NCBI GenBank assembly: GCA_041395505.1
Contig: JAWLAG010000001.1
Span: 1,116,001-1,180,000 of the forward strand
Origin: Steroidobacteraceae bacterium
GTDB taxonomy: Bacteria; Pseudomonadota; Gammaproteobacteria; Steroidobacterales; Steroidobacteraceae
Length of the DNA stretch: 64,000 nt
Direction: 5' to 3'
How positions within the stretch are numbered: the stretch's first letter is position 1; every line of letters begins with the position of its first letter. This document shows, piece by piece, positions 49,914-60,012 of this stretch. The notes beneath the pieces are model-generated. The model worked only from the letters and a program-made list of their open reading frames with translations. It was not told the DNA's origin and did not search any database. The translations under genes were made by a program, and so were the position numbers.

Positions 49914-51641
49914 GTGCTCCCGACCAACCTGAGCTTCGAATTCCTCAGAGACCAAGTCGTTGGCGCTGACTCTACCTTCCATACGCCCTTCGGCGAACGG
50001 ACGATGGTCTATTGCGATTACACCGCGTCCGGTCGTTGCCTTCATTTCATCGAGAATTACCTGCTCGGCGTGCAGCGAAACTATGCCAATACGCATACCG
50101 AGGATGACGTCACAGGTCGGAACATGACCCGTCTGCTGCACGAGGCGGAAGCGGTCATCAAGCAATCTGTCAATGCGGGCCCGGACGGCCGAATCGTTGC
50201 GGTCGGAACCGGCGCTTCCGGCGCGATCGACAAGGCGCAGCAGATTCTTGGTATCGCCTGCCCGCCGGCGACCCACCAGCGCATACGCGATATGCTCGAT
50301 GAGTGCCTCGACGAGGAGGGTTGCCGATGTTTCGATGATCACCTGCGTAACCAGTCGCCTGTGGTCTTCGTCGGGCCATACGAACATCACTCGAACGAGA
50401 TCTCCTGGCGCCAGGGAATCGCGACAGTGGTCGAAGTGGATCTGGCCGCGGATGGTGGCGTGGATCTTGCGCATCTCGAGAGTCTTTTGAAAGCGCCCGA
50501 GTATTTGGGTCGTCCCCGAATCGGCTCGTTCTCGGCGGCGTCAAATGTCAGCGGCATGCGGACACCGGTTCACGACATCGCTCGATTGCTGCATCGACAC
50601 GACGCAATCGCGTGCTTCGACTTCGCCGCCTGCGCGCCGTACGTGCCGATCGACATGAATCCGCCGAATACGGGCGAGGGCGACGCTTCGCTCGATGCAA
50701 TCTTCATTTCACCGCACAAGTTTCTGGGCGGGCCGGGGTCGAGCGGGATCCTCGTGTTCAACCGCCGGATTTACCCCGTCGACCTGCCACCGACGGTCGC
50801 GGCAGGGGGTACCGTTGATTATGTCGGGCCTGATGACCAGGATTTCATCCGCGACATCGAAGAGCGGGAAAAGGCCGGGACGCCGGGCGTCATGCAAACC
50901 ATCAAAGCGGCGCTTGCATTTCAGGTCAAGGACGCGCTCGGCACAGAGCGCATCGCAGGACGTGAGCACGAATTGCTTGCGCGCGCCATGAAGCATTGGG
51001 CGGCGGAGCCACATCTCGAGATTCTCGGCAATCCCGATCCCGCGCGTCGTATTGGTATTGTCTCGTTCAACGCACGGGACCCGCGCGGACGTTACCTGCA
51101 TCCAAAGTTCGTGACGGCACTGTTGAATGACCTGTTCGGTATTCAATCGCGCGCTGGTTGCTCCTGCGCAGGTCCCTACGGTCATCGACTGCTGGACATT
51201 GACCTCGAGCGATCCCAGCGCTACCGCGAGTGCGTCGGCGCCGGTCATAGCGGGCTGAAGCCAGGCTGGTGCAGGGTGGGTTTCCATTTCACCATGGACG
51301 AAGTGGACGCGGACTATGTCATTGATGCGGTCTGCTTTCTCGGTCGCCATGGCTACAAATTTCTGCCTCTCTACAATTTCGACCTGCACACCGGCGCTTG
51401 GACACACAAGAACGAGTGCTCAAACTTCGATTCGTTGTCTTTGGAGCAGGCTCTGAATACACCGACAGTCCAGAAAACGGCGATGTCGGCAGACCGACGC
51501 AAGCGCCTGTACTGTTCCTATCTGCAGGAAGCGCATGCGCAAGCGGAGCACCTGGGCGACCCTGCCGGTCACGAGAAGCGTTTTGAGGGTGAATTGGGAG
51601 AATTGCAGTTCTTCGTGCTGGATAGACGCTCCGTCAGCTGA
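49914..51641 (+). CDS. Aminotransferase class V-fold PLP enzyme, cysteine-desulfurase-like
   Basis: 575 residues from GTG at 49914. The fold follows SufS/CsdA relatives: Y-C-D-Y-T-A-S-G-R at the start, the PLP-stacking H159 in Y-E-H-H-S-N, D236 in C-F-D-F-A-A, K269 in S-P-H-K-F-L-G-G, and a cysteine-rich loop R-A-G-C-S-C-A-G-P-Y-G-H-R-L-L. The loop recalls the persulfide loop of desulfurases. A C-terminal extension of about 90 residues, beyond the usual 400-450, has no known role. Reaction unknown; it could be a desulfurase or a lyase. Confidence 0.82.
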   Translation: MLPTNLSFEFLRDQVVGADSTFHTPFGERTMVYCDYTASGRCLHFIENYLLGVQRNYANTHTEDDVTGRNMTRLLHEAEAVIKQSVNAGPDGRIVAVGTGASGAIDKAQQILGIACPPATHQRIRDMLDECLDEEGCRCFDDHLRNQSPVVFVGPYEHHSNEISWRQGIATVVEVDLAADGGVDLAHLESLLKAPEYLGRPRIGSFSAASNVSGMRTPVHDIARLLHRHDAIACFDFAACAPYVPIDMNPPNTGEGDASLDAIFISPHKFLGGPGSSGILVFNRRIYPVDLPPTVAAGGTVDYVGPDDQDFIRDIEEREKAGTPGVMQTIKAALAFQVKDALGTERIAGREHELLARAMKHWAAEPHLEILGNPDPARRIGIVSFNARDPRGRYLHPKFVTALLNDLFGIQSRAGCSCAGPYGHRLLDIDLERSQRYRECVGAGHSGLKPGWCRVGFHFTMDEVDADYVIDAVCFLGRHGYKFLPLYNFDLHTGAWTHKNECSNFDSLSLEQALNTPTVQKTAMSADRRKRLYCSYLQEAHAQAEHLGDPAGHEKRFEGELGELQFFVLDRRSVS

Positions 51642-52217
51642 CACAACTTTTCGAACCTTGCAATGGCTGTCTGTTATCTCGAGGCGATATATAGTGTGGG
51701 AAAGCGACGGACTAACCGCTTCGCCCGAGCTCGGCGTCGCGCCACCGATACCCCGACTGTCGCATCGCGTTAACGACGCAGTGGGTACAGATTTGGAATT
51801 TAACCCCGAGTTGAGTGTGAATCGGGCGCATACGAATAACGCACTTGCGTTGGTTCGAACCCTGGCAGGCCGGCCGGAAATCGAATCTTGTTCTCGATGG
51901 GCTCCACAAAGATCTCGCTTCCCTATTTCGCAAGGCTATTGCTGCGACCAGTTGCAGCCGACTCATTGCATGGATGATTTGGATTTCCGGGTTCAGCGGA
52001 CTCACAATGGCGGGGTCCGTGATTCGATACATTGACGCCGCCAATTTGCGGCGAGTTCTGTTCGCCGCAATCAGGGTAGAGCTCGTGGACTTCGGCTCTT
52101 CAGTCTTGACTTGGAAACGTAAGCGAATCGGCCAAGCGAAAAGAGCTGTCAGATGGAATTATACGAAACCAGCGTCCTGTTCAATATTTTCTTGGGGATT
52201 CCAAAATTGGTGCCAGC
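51642..52217. other. Gap with no gene, AT-richer
   Basis: 576 bases with frames that look random on both strands and lower GC than the neighbours. The ribosome site and start of the SulP gene lie at its end. I see no RNA gene or known repeat. Confidence 0.4.
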
Positions 52218-53843
52218 ATGCCTGCATTCCTTGTTCCCAATTTTGACCTGACGCACTGGCGTGGCGACCTTTTCGGCGGCGTTACTGCCGCAGTCGTCGC
52301 GTTGCCGCTTGCGCTCGCCTTTGGCGTCGCGGCCGGGGCTGGCCCGGTGGCGGGTCTCTACGGAGCCATATTCGTTGGATTCTTCGCCGCTCTGTTCGGT
52401 GGTACGCCCACGCAGATTTCCGGGCCGACGGGACCGATGACAGTCGTGAGCGCAGCCATATTCGTGCAGTTCCATGACCAACCCGCGGCGGCTTTCACCG
52501 TGGTGATGTTGGCAGGGCTGCTGCAAGTCCTGCTAGGCATGCTCCGATTCGGCCGATTGATCAACCTGGTTCCCTACCCTGTGACCTCCGGCTTCATGAG
52601 TGGCATTGGGGTGATCATCATCTGCATGCAGCTCGAGCCCTTGCTCGGACACGCTGTATCGCGAAATGCGGTCGCGGCGCTTGCACACCTTGGCGATGAC
52701 CTGCGCCATCCTGTCGGGTCTGCGGTCATTGTCGGCACCGTTGCGTTCATCGTCTCGATGTTTCTGCCGAAGTCCATCGGGCGCATCGTACCGGCGACTT
52801 TGCTCGCTCTATTGGTCGGAACACTGCTTGGGCTCTTTTACTTTCACGATGCACCACAACTTGGCGCCATACCGAGCGCACTGCCCAGCTTGCACATTCC
52901 AGTAGTGCCGTTCGCGCAATTGCGCGACGTCGTGCTGTCGGCTGCGGTGCTAGCGATTCTAGGCTCGATTGACAGCTTGCTGACATCATTGGTAGCAGAC
53001 AATGCCACGCGAACCTTTCACGACTCCGATCGTGAGCTGGTCGGCCAGGGTATCGGCAATTTTCTAGCGGGACTCGGAGGCGGCCTGCCCGGTGCCGGCG
53101 CGACCATCCGCACGTTGGTCAATATTCGCTCCGGTGGACGGACGGCGCTCGCCGGAATGACCCATGCCCTGGTATTGCTGCTGTTGGTACTTGGCCTTGC
53201 GCCGCTGGTCGCGCACGTGCCGCATGCCGTCCTCGCTGGCATTCTCCTCAAGGTCGGGATCGATGTGATCGACTGGCCTTTCCTGCGACGAATGCCGCGC
53301 CTGCCACGCAGCGCGACCGCCTGCATGTTGGTGGTCCTCGTCCTCACGGTGGTCATCGATGTCATCACTGCTGTGGCCGTTGGTCTTGTCATGGCGAGTC
53401 TGTTGTTCATCAAGGAGCTGGCCGATGTGCAAGCCGGTGCGATCCGGGCACTGACGAATGCACCTCAGGAAGGCGGAATACTGACGGACGCCGAAGCTGC
53501 GCAGCTCGCCGAGGGCGCCGGGCGCATCCAGTTGCTGCACTTGGCGGGCCCGATGAGTTTTGGCGCTGCCACCGAAATGATGCGCCGCATCTCCAATGCC
53601 ATGCAGGTGCGTGTTCTGATCGTCGACATGACGGACGTACCGCTTCTCGATGCAAGCGCTGCGCTCGCGATCGAGAGCATTATTGCGCAGGCGGCCCAAA
53701 GCGGTCAGCGCGTCGCGCTTTGCGGTTTGCGCCCGCGCGTCGCGGCTGTCATCGACCGACTCGGAGCGGGGGTCCTGGCAGATGCGCCACGATTTGGCGC
53801 GCGTGCCGAAGCGCTCGACTTTGCATTGGCGGCGGCCAACTAG
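52218..53843 (+). CDS. SulP-family anion transporter with STAS domain
   Basis: 541 residues. Ten or more membrane helices in residues 15-400, with the SulP motif A-L-P-L-A-L-A-F-G-V-A-A-G-A-G-P-V-A-G-L-Y-G-A near the start, Q-I-S-G-P-T-G-P-M-T, and N-F-L-A-G-L-G-G-G-L-P-G-A-G. C-terminal STAS domain (about 430-540) with V-L-I-V-D-M-T-D-V-P-L-L-D-A-S-A-A. SulP proteins move sulfate, bicarbonate or dicarboxylates; specificity is not deducible. Stands alone, not with a carbonic anhydrase. Confidence 0.92.
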   Translation: MPAFLVPNFDLTHWRGDLFGGVTAAVVALPLALAFGVAAGAGPVAGLYGAIFVGFFAALFGGTPTQISGPTGPMTVVSAAIFVQFHDQPAAAFTVVMLAGLLQVLLGMLRFGRLINLVPYPVTSGFMSGIGVIIICMQLEPLLGHAVSRNAVAALAHLGDDLRHPVGSAVIVGTVAFIVSMFLPKSIGRIVPATLLALLVGTLLGLFYFHDAPQLGAIPSALPSLHIPVVPFAQLRDVVLSAAVLAILGSIDSLLTSLVADNATRTFHDSDRELVGQGIGNFLAGLGGGLPGAGATIRTLVNIRSGGRTALAGMTHALVLLLLVLGLAPLVAHVPHAVLAGILLKVGIDVIDWPFLRRMPRLPRSATACMLVVLVLTVVIDVITAVAVGLVMASLLFIKELADVQAGAIRALTNAPQEGGILTDAEAAQLAEGAGRIQLLHLAGPMSFGAATEMMRRISNAMQVRVLIVDMTDVPLLDASAALAIESIIAQAAQSGQRVALCGLRPRVAAVIDRLGAGVLADAPRFGARAEALDFALAAAN

Positions 53844-54305
53844 AGCGGAAGCGGCTCTTGCCGTACAAGCTCGCAACGCTGCAAAGTTTCTCGAATGTCC
53901 GCCGTGGTTCAACGCAGCCATCCCAGCCGAGATGCACGTGGCGATTCCGATCGAGTGCCCGATACACCATGTCATTGAGATCCTGCGGCTCGGTAAGTGC
54001 GCCAAGCGCTGACATCGATTCGACGAAAACCATGGAGACGACTCTCGGAATTGCGCAAAGGCTGATCAGCGGAAGCCGCAGGACTCGTAGTGCTCGATTT
54101 GCGCATCGTAATCGAGACTGCGGCGCAGTACTTCGTGCATGCCTTCGCCACGTACTGACCTGCGGTGCGATCGTGCAGTCAATCTGGTCGCGGGCTGCGC
54201 AGGTGCTGGCGCACTCAGCGCGTCAAGGCAATTTAAACCACTACCCGTGGCCGAATCGTTGAGTATTCGACGTCGCGCCGTGTGCGCGTTTTGCCTGGGA
54301 ATTCG
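53844..54305. other. Gap with short decayed frames
   Basis: 462 bases. Minus-strand frames end G-M-H-E-V-L-R-R-S-L-D-Y-D and M-V-Y-R-A-L-D-R-N-R-H-V-H-L-G-W, which look coding-like but too short to assign. A 5-bp hairpin (AGAGC with GCTCT) follows the SulP stop. Confidence 0.35.
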
Positions 54306-55640
54306 ATGCAGCCGGAGAGACTCCCGAGTCACCGCTGGCGACGTTTCGCTGGCATGTTCCTTTGCTTGCTCGTGGGATTGCATGGGCGTGTGTTGCTGGC
54401 GCAGGGCGCACCGTCGACCGCGGTTTCTCCGCAAGTTGTTGGTCCAACCAAGCAACCTGCTGCCGCTTCAGGGCTGTCAGCGCGTCCGCCTCCTGTTGTC
54501 GAATCCTGGATGCCCGGGAAATTCGCGATTCAGGGAGATCGTATCCGGGTTTTCGGGACTTTCGTGCCCCGCGAGCTGAGCGCCTGGTTCGCAGTCTCCA
54601 AGGTTCCATTGCGTGTGGTTGGCCAGTCCGGATGGCCTGACAGTGGTACGCCTGGCCACGAAAACGTCTATTGGGTCGATTTGCAGGTACCCGCTGACTA
54701 TGTAACCAGCGGAGAATCTGTTGTCGGTCGTCACGGTACCACTGGTCGCAGCGCAGTGATGATCGATGCGCTGAAAGTACTGAAGCGACCGCGTGTCAAG
54801 AGCTGGCGAATCATTGGCGATCCCGTCGTCCACATTTTGAGCGACTATCGCGGCGAGCCCGCGACGCGAATCGAAATTGATATGCTTGATTTCGATCCCG
54901 ATCTGGCGCGCGAGCAATTCATCGGTCGTCTGCTCGATTTCGCTGCTTGTGCGGGGGACGAACCAGAACCGGGATATGACGTGGTGGTTACACCCTCCCG
55001 GCTTACTTTTGACGTTACTTTTCGCCGACCCTACGCGGGGCGCACGTGCCCGATCGTACTCTTCCCGTACGGCGGAAGGTCATCCTTTCCGACGCGTCGC
55101 GCATCAATGAACGCTGGCTCAGTGAGGCTGCCGGCCCTGGCAAGCTACACGATCGACAATACATCGGATCTGCTCAGGTACACGACAGCATCTGGAAAAC
55201 GACTGCAGGCCGGCGCAAGCAAGGGTTTGGTGCCATGTCAACTTGCGTCGATCGGTAGCGCCGGAACTTTCCCGACGGGTGTCGTATTGGAAGGCGGGGA
55301 TCTGACATTTCAGCTGCGAAACGGTCTTCTGGCCGAACAGTGCACCTTCACCACGACACCAGCGCTCGAGGTGCGCGACGGCTGGCTTGTGGCGGACGTG
55401 GTCTGGCAATTTACACGTTCACCGGTCTGCGGTGCGCAGGAATACGGCCAACAGCAACCAAGTCATCAGCTCGTGACTTCACTCAGCGACGAGCGCTTTC
55501 TTATTCCGGTCACGTTCGACGCCTGGTGCAGGGTCAACGAAGCGGATCCCGCGCGCAACGGTTACTTGTACGAAGCCCGGCTTGCCCGCGTGGAATTAGT
55601 CGGGCCGCCCGGGCAAACCTGGCAAAACGCTTTCAAGTAA
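54306..55640 (+). CDS. Secreted hypothetical protein, related to its neighbour
   Basis: 444 residues from ATG at 54306 (GTG at 54282 is possible). Signal peptide M-F-L-C-L-L-V-G-L-H-G-R-V-L-L-A. Then a Pro-rich linker and a beta-rich body with repeated Cys (F-A-A-C-A-G, G-R-T-C-P, V-P-C-Q-L, E-Q-C-T-F). The ending R-L-A-R-V-E-L-V-G-P-P-G matches the end of the next protein (R-L-N-R-V-V-F-T-G-P-P-G). Conserved residues of any enzyme are not seen. Function unknown. Confidence 0.65.
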   Translation: MQPERLPSHRWRRFAGMFLCLLVGLHGRVLLAQGAPSTAVSPQVVGPTKQPAAASGLSARPPPVVESWMPGKFAIQGDRIRVFGTFVPRELSAWFAVSKVPLRVVGQSGWPDSGTPGHENVYWVDLQVPADYVTSGESVVGRHGTTGRSAVMIDALKVLKRPRVKSWRIIGDPVVHILSDYRGEPATRIEIDMLDFDPDLAREQFIGRLLDFAACAGDEPEPGYDVVVTPSRLTFDVTFRRPYAGRTCPIVLFPYGGRSSFPTRRASMNAGSVRLPALASYTIDNTSDLLRYTTASGKRLQAGASKGLVPCQLASIGSAGTFPTGVVLEGGDLTFQLRNGLLAEQCTFTTTPALEVRDGWLVADVVWQFTRSPVCGAQEYGQQQPSHQLVTSLSDERFLIPVTFDAWCRVNEADPARNGYLYEARLARVELVGPPGQTWQNAFK

Positions 55641-55657
55641 TTGTGAGTAGTTCGTTC

Positions 55658-57124
55658 ATGAAATTCAAAGTTCCGCCGCTCCTGAAGTTCACTGTCGCCG
55701 CGGCATTATTTGTCGGACACCCTGGACATGCAGGTGAGACGTTGCCGCTCCAGCGCAAGCCGCTCCTCGGTGTACCCGCCCCAGCAATACCCGAGCTCGA
55801 ATTCGCCGCGACAACGACGCACTTCGTGCCCGTCTTGGTCGCACCCAACGGCTCCTTACCGGCGAGCGATTTCCAGGTCGTGACCACTGGGGGAACGGCA
55901 CCGATACGATTTTCCATCGCAGGTGCCAATGCATCTCTTTTCCAATTCGTCACGGCCAACACCGGCATCCAGGTTACGCAGTCACAAGCGCAGGCTGCGG
56001 GGCAGCTTCTCGAGGCGCGGATCAATCCGCAGTCGGCAGGCGTTCAGACCAGGGTGATACGTTTCATTGGTCGAACGCCTGCGAAAACCGTGCCGACGGC
56101 AATCAGTGCAATGATTATCGCCACTGATGCCCTCGGAAAGTCCGCCACGATGGAAATACCGGTTCACCCCTATGCACCACGCGTGGCGCCGGTCAGTTTC
56201 AATCGAACAGCCAATCAGACGTCGCAATTTCGACTGACGGTGCTCGGACTCGGCGCGGCATCTGTCGCACGCCTTGAGAAGGTTGGAAGCGCCTGCAACT
56301 ACAGCGAGAATCCACGTATTGTTTATCCGGCCCAATCGGTACAGGGCGGTAGCGTAACCTTCGCGAGGACAGCCAGTTTTCGTAGCGCGATAGACACCTG
56401 CAGCGGCCTGACTGCAACACTTTCCGTTCGCTTTCCAGGGTCCGCGGATTTTGGAGCTCCGGTCACGGTTTCGGTGCCACCATTTGGATTTGCGCCGCGC
56501 CAGCGATACGTGTTCGAGGACACCTGGGAGCTACGAAACCTGTTCAGTTTTTCCCTTGCCGCAGGTCACATAGGTACCTGTGGAGGAAATTCGCTCGGAT
56601 TCAATGGGACGCACGCTGTTGGTATAGTTCAATCGTCGAACGACATAGCGTTCAAAATTCGCAGCGGCCCGCTCGGAACAGAATGTGATTTCACTTCAGC
56701 AGCGAAACGATTGCCCGATGGATTTGTCCTTGCCGAGCTCGACTTCGTTCGAACCGAAGGGCCAAATGACTCTCCGACCAATGTAACCATGATGGAGCCG
56801 CGGCGATATTGCGGTATTGGAGGCTACGGAGGCACGGCAGGTGCACCAGTGAAATTTGATTTCTCGCGCGGTAAGCACGTCCTGGCGTCGGTAGACAACG
56901 CGGACGTAAGAGAGAGCGAATTCGTTCTCGAAGGGTGGGACCGGCCCTTGTCAACTCCCGATGATGTGACCTTCGACGTCGGTTCGGATCTTAACTACGC
57001 CGTCATGTTGCAGCCTTGGTATCTCAAACTCAAATGCGTCATCACGCCCAGTAATTCCGAATTCATCACCGTGCGTCTCAACCGCGTGGTTTTCACCGGA
57101 CCGCCGGGGGTGTCATTTCCCTGA
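55658..57124 (+). CDS. Secreted hypothetical protein, paralogue of the preceding one
   Basis: 488 residues from ATG at 55658, 17 bases after the previous gene, so probably one operon. Signal peptide ends near G-H-A-G. Residues 50-170 look like an Ig or cadherin-like domain (F-Q-V-V-T-T-G-G-T-A-P-I-R-F-S-I-A-G and F-I-G-R-T-P-A-K-T). The C-terminal third parallels the previous protein: G-P-L-G-T-E-C-D-F-T here against G-L-L-A-E-Q-C-T-F-T there, and the shared G-P-P-G ending. A long open frame from 55340 overlaps the previous gene and is not the start. Confidence 0.65.
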   Translation: MKFKVPPLLKFTVAAALFVGHPGHAGETLPLQRKPLLGVPAPAIPELEFAATTTHFVPVLVAPNGSLPASDFQVVTTGGTAPIRFSIAGANASLFQFVTANTGIQVTQSQAQAAGQLLEARINPQSAGVQTRVIRFIGRTPAKTVPTAISAMIIATDALGKSATMEIPVHPYAPRVAPVSFNRTANQTSQFRLTVLGLGAASVARLEKVGSACNYSENPRIVYPAQSVQGGSVTFARTASFRSAIDTCSGLTATLSVRFPGSADFGAPVTVSVPPFGFAPRQRYVFEDTWELRNLFSFSLAAGHIGTCGGNSLGFNGTHAVGIVQSSNDIAFKIRSGPLGTECDFTSAAKRLPDGFVLAELDFVRTEGPNDSPTNVTMMEPRRYCGIGGYGGTAGAPVKFDFSRGKHVLASVDNADVRESEFVLEGWDRPLSTPDDVTFDVGSDLNYAVMLQPWYLKLKCVITPSNSEFITVRLNRVVFTGPPGVSFP

Positions 57125-57238
57125 TTTGACTGCTGGTGATCGTCGGCTCGGACCTGCGCCTTGGCTTGGTCGCCTTCGCTCCGCTCTTGTCATCGCGCTC
57201 GCGCTGGCGGTCGTTCAATCGACACGCCTGTTGCACCT

Positions 57239-58402
57239 TCATGACAGGCGTCTCTCGGCCAGCGTTGCCAGCAAGGATGCCCCGGCGACCAGGACGTCAT
57301 CATTAAAATCGAATTCAGGGTCGTGTAACGAGGCACGGTGCGATGCGGAGCCCTGGCCGAGCCAGACATAGGCGCCTGGTACCTTGCGCAGCATGAACGC
57401 AAAATCTTCGGAAGTGGCTGCCGGTGCGTCCGCGCGCAGAGCTTGGCCGAAGAGTGCGCGGCCAGCCTCGAGTACATGCTCGGCGCATTGCGGATCATTG
57501 ATCACGGGCGGGTAGTAGCGGACATAGTCCACGACCGCCGTGCAACCCGAGGCTTTCGTCGCCGCCGCCACCAGCTCACGCAGCGCAGCTTCGAGCGTGT
57601 CCTGTACTTGCGGATCGAAGCTGCGTACGGTGCCGGTGATTTCAACCTTCGAGGGCAGTACATTGTGTGAATTGCCGCCTTGAATGCGGGTGATCGACAG
57701 CACCGCTGGTGCACTCGGGTCGATGCGCCGCGCAACCAGGGTGTGCGCGCCGGTCACGATCTGTGCCGCGCAGAGAATCGTGTCCGTAGCCAGGTGCGGT
57801 AGCGCGGCATGCCCGCCGGTGCCCGTAATCTGGATGTCGAAGCGGTCGGCGGCTGCCATGATCGGGCCGGCTCGGGTTGCGACCGTTCCTGCAGGTAGCG
57901 CGGGCCAATTGTGCAAGGCGTACACCTCTGCGCACGGAAATCGCTCGAAGAGACCATCATCGATCATCGCCTGCGCACCGGCTTTGCCTTCCTCCGCCGG
58001 CTGAAAAATCAGATTTACGCGACCATTGAAGCGGCGCGTATCCGCAAGATAACGGGCTGCACCCAACAACATCGCCGTATGGCCGTCGTGTCCGCAGGCA
58101 TGCATGACGCCCGGATGCACGCTCGAATAGCTGGCGCCTGTGGCCTCCTGGATGGGCAGGGCGTCCATGTCCGCGCGCAATCCGATCGCACGCGTGGCGC
58201 TACCCGCCGTAATTACGCCGACCAGTCCGGTACCACCGATACGCTCGTGCACTTCGATGCCCCAGGAGCGCAAGCGTTCGGCGACCACGCCTGCGGTGCG
58301 GCGCTCTTCATAGGCAAGCTCAGGGTGACGATGTAGGTCGCGTCTGACGCGGCGCATGTCCTCAGCCAGTGCCGTCATGCTCGTTATGAGCGCAGTGTTC
58401 AT
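57239..58402 (-). CDS. M20-family amidohydrolase (hippurate/IAA-amino acid hydrolase type)
   Basis: 387 residues. R-R-D-L-H-R-H-P-E-L-A-Y-E-E opens the domain. Metal ligands include C and H in M-H-A-C-G-H-D-G-H, the catalytic Glu pair in P-A-E-E-G, and a later His near A-L-H-N-W-P. Dimerisation domain with G-x-G-G-H-A-A-L-P-H. These enzymes hydrolyse N-acyl amino acids. Divergent from the aldehyde dehydrogenase, sharing a 177-base gap. Confidence 0.92.
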   Translation of the reverse strand: MNTALITSMTALAEDMRRVRRDLHRHPELAYEERRTAGVVAERLRSWGIEVHERIGGTGLVGVITAGSATRAIGLRADMDALPIQEATGASYSSVHPGVMHACGHDGHTAMLLGAARYLADTRRFNGRVNLIFQPAEEGKAGAQAMIDDGLFERFPCAEVYALHNWPALPAGTVATRAGPIMAAADRFDIQITGTGGHAALPHLATDTILCAAQIVTGAHTLVARRIDPSAPAVLSITRIQGGNSHNVLPSKVEITGTVRSFDPQVQDTLEAALRELVAAATKASGCTAVVDYVRYYPPVINDPQCAEHVLEAGRALFGQALRADAPAATSEDFAFMLRKVPGAYVWLGQGSASHRASLHDPEFDFNDDVLVAGASLLATLAERRLS

Positions 58403-58579
58403 CCCATGGGCTCCCGGTGCTTTACCAGCCTGCAGCAGGCGGGCGTGTTACTGGCATTCTATGCTGATTCGACCTCGAGAATCGGCATTGGTACAGATCG
58501 CGAAGTCCCGGAATGGGGAAAATGGGTGTCGTGTCTGTGTTGCAGTAGGCAATTGCCGTGCGAAATGGGGCGATGATCG

Positions 58580-60010
58580 ATGACAGTCGCGCATGAGGAT
58601 CACTTCTATATAGATGGCAAGTGGCAGCCGGCCAGTACGGCCGAGCGCGCACCGATTGTCAATCCTGCGACCGAGCAGGTCATAGCCGAGGTGGCGCTTG
58701 GCAGCGCCGCGGATGTTGGCCAGGCGGTGGCCGCCGCCGCGCGCGCCTTCGCGACCTATTCGCAGTCACCCGTTGAAGAGCGCGCCCGGTTGCTCGATCG
58801 TGTTTTTGCACTCATCAATCAACGCGCCGAGTTGTTCGTCAATACCATGGTCGCGGAAATGGGTGTTGCGATCAGCTACGCGCGCACAGCCCAGTTGCAC
58901 TTTGGTGTCGAACACATCCGGGTGGCTGCTGAGGTCGCACGGCAGTACGAGTTCCTGCGGTATCAAGGCACGACTGCCGTGGTTCGCGAACCGATAGGTG
59001 TATGCGGCTTGATCACCCCCTGGAACTGGCCGCTCTACCAGGTAACCGTGAAAGTCGCACCGGCCATCGCCGCGGGTTGCACGATGGTGCTGAAGCCTAG
59101 CGAGCTCGCACCATTGACCGCAAATCTTTTCGCGCAGGTGCTGCATGATGCCGGTACGCCGCCAGGTGTATTCAACCTGGTCAACGGTTCGGGCGATACG
59201 GTTGGCGCAGCGCTCGCGGCACATCCGCAAGTCGACATGGTTTCGATTACGGGTTCGACCCGCGCTGGTGCGCTGGTGGCGCAGGCCGCCGCACCCACCA
59301 TCAAGAGGGTTGTACAGGAACTTGGGGGCAAATCGCCCAATGTGTTTCTCGATGACGCCGATTTTGGTGCGGGAGTTGCCAAAGGCGTCGCCGCGGCGTT
59401 TCGTAATGTTGGGCAATCATGCAGTGCACCGACGCGCATGCTCGTCCCGACGGCGAGGCTGGCCGAAGTCGAGGCGCTTGCCGTCGCGGCTGCTGCCGGA
59501 ATTCGCGTTGGAGATCCGACGCTTGTTTCCACCGCGCTCGGGCCCATCGCCAATGCGGCGCAATACCGACGCGTTCAGGCATTGATTGCGGCCGGTATTG
59601 ACGAGGGCGCTCGCCTTCTTTGCGGCGGCCCAGGGCATCCGCCAGACATGGATCGGGGCTATTTCGCGCGGCCGACGATCTTTTCCGATGTGACAACCGA
59701 GATGCGAATTGCGCGCGAGGAAATCTTCGGTCCCGTACTTTCCATCATGCCGTATCGCGATGAGGACGATGCCGTGCGCATCGCGAACTCGACGACCTAC
59801 GGCCTTGGCGCGCAAGTGCAATCCGGAGATTTGGAGCGCGCACGCCGCATCGCGGCGCGCATCCGCTCCGGGCAGGTACATATCAACTATCCGGACTGGG
59901 ACCCCTACGCACCCTTCGGTGGCTACCGACAATCCGGCAATGGCCGCGAATTCGGTGTGCACGGGTTGGAAGAATATCTCGAGACCAAGGCCATACTCGG
60001 CTACCGCTGA
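58580..60010 (+). CDS. NAD(P)-dependent aldehyde dehydrogenase
   Basis: 476 residues. Catalytic Cys in N-V-G-Q-S-C-S-A-P-T-R, general-base Glu in V-Q-E-L-G-G-K-S-P, and the T-P-W-N-W-P and G-S-T-R cofactor motifs. Full length. Sits opposite two flavin amine or amino acid oxidases, which would give aldehydes, so a joint pathway is likely. Confidence 0.93.
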   Translation: MTVAHEDHFYIDGKWQPASTAERAPIVNPATEQVIAEVALGSAADVGQAVAAAARAFATYSQSPVEERARLLDRVFALINQRAELFVNTMVAEMGVAISYARTAQLHFGVEHIRVAAEVARQYEFLRYQGTTAVVREPIGVCGLITPWNWPLYQVTVKVAPAIAAGCTMVLKPSELAPLTANLFAQVLHDAGTPPGVFNLVNGSGDTVGAALAAHPQVDMVSITGSTRAGALVAQAAAPTIKRVVQELGGKSPNVFLDDADFGAGVAKGVAAAFRNVGQSCSAPTRMLVPTARLAEVEALAVAAAAGIRVGDPTLVSTALGPIANAAQYRRVQALIAAGIDEGARLLCGGPGHPPDMDRGYFARPTIFSDVTTEMRIAREEIFGPVLSIMPYRDEDDAVRIANSTTYGLGAQVQSGDLERARRIAARIRSGQVHINYPDWDPYAPFGGYRQSGNGREFGVHGLEEYLETKAILGYR

Positions 60011-60012
60011 GT

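Noticed and set aside
51845..52246. Basic 133-codon frame before the SulP gene
   Set aside because: Runs into the SulP coding region in another frame and matches no family.
57126..57371. Small membrane protein starting at TTG 57126
   Set aside because: Its second half is antisense to the conserved M20 gene, and no ribosome site or homology is evident.
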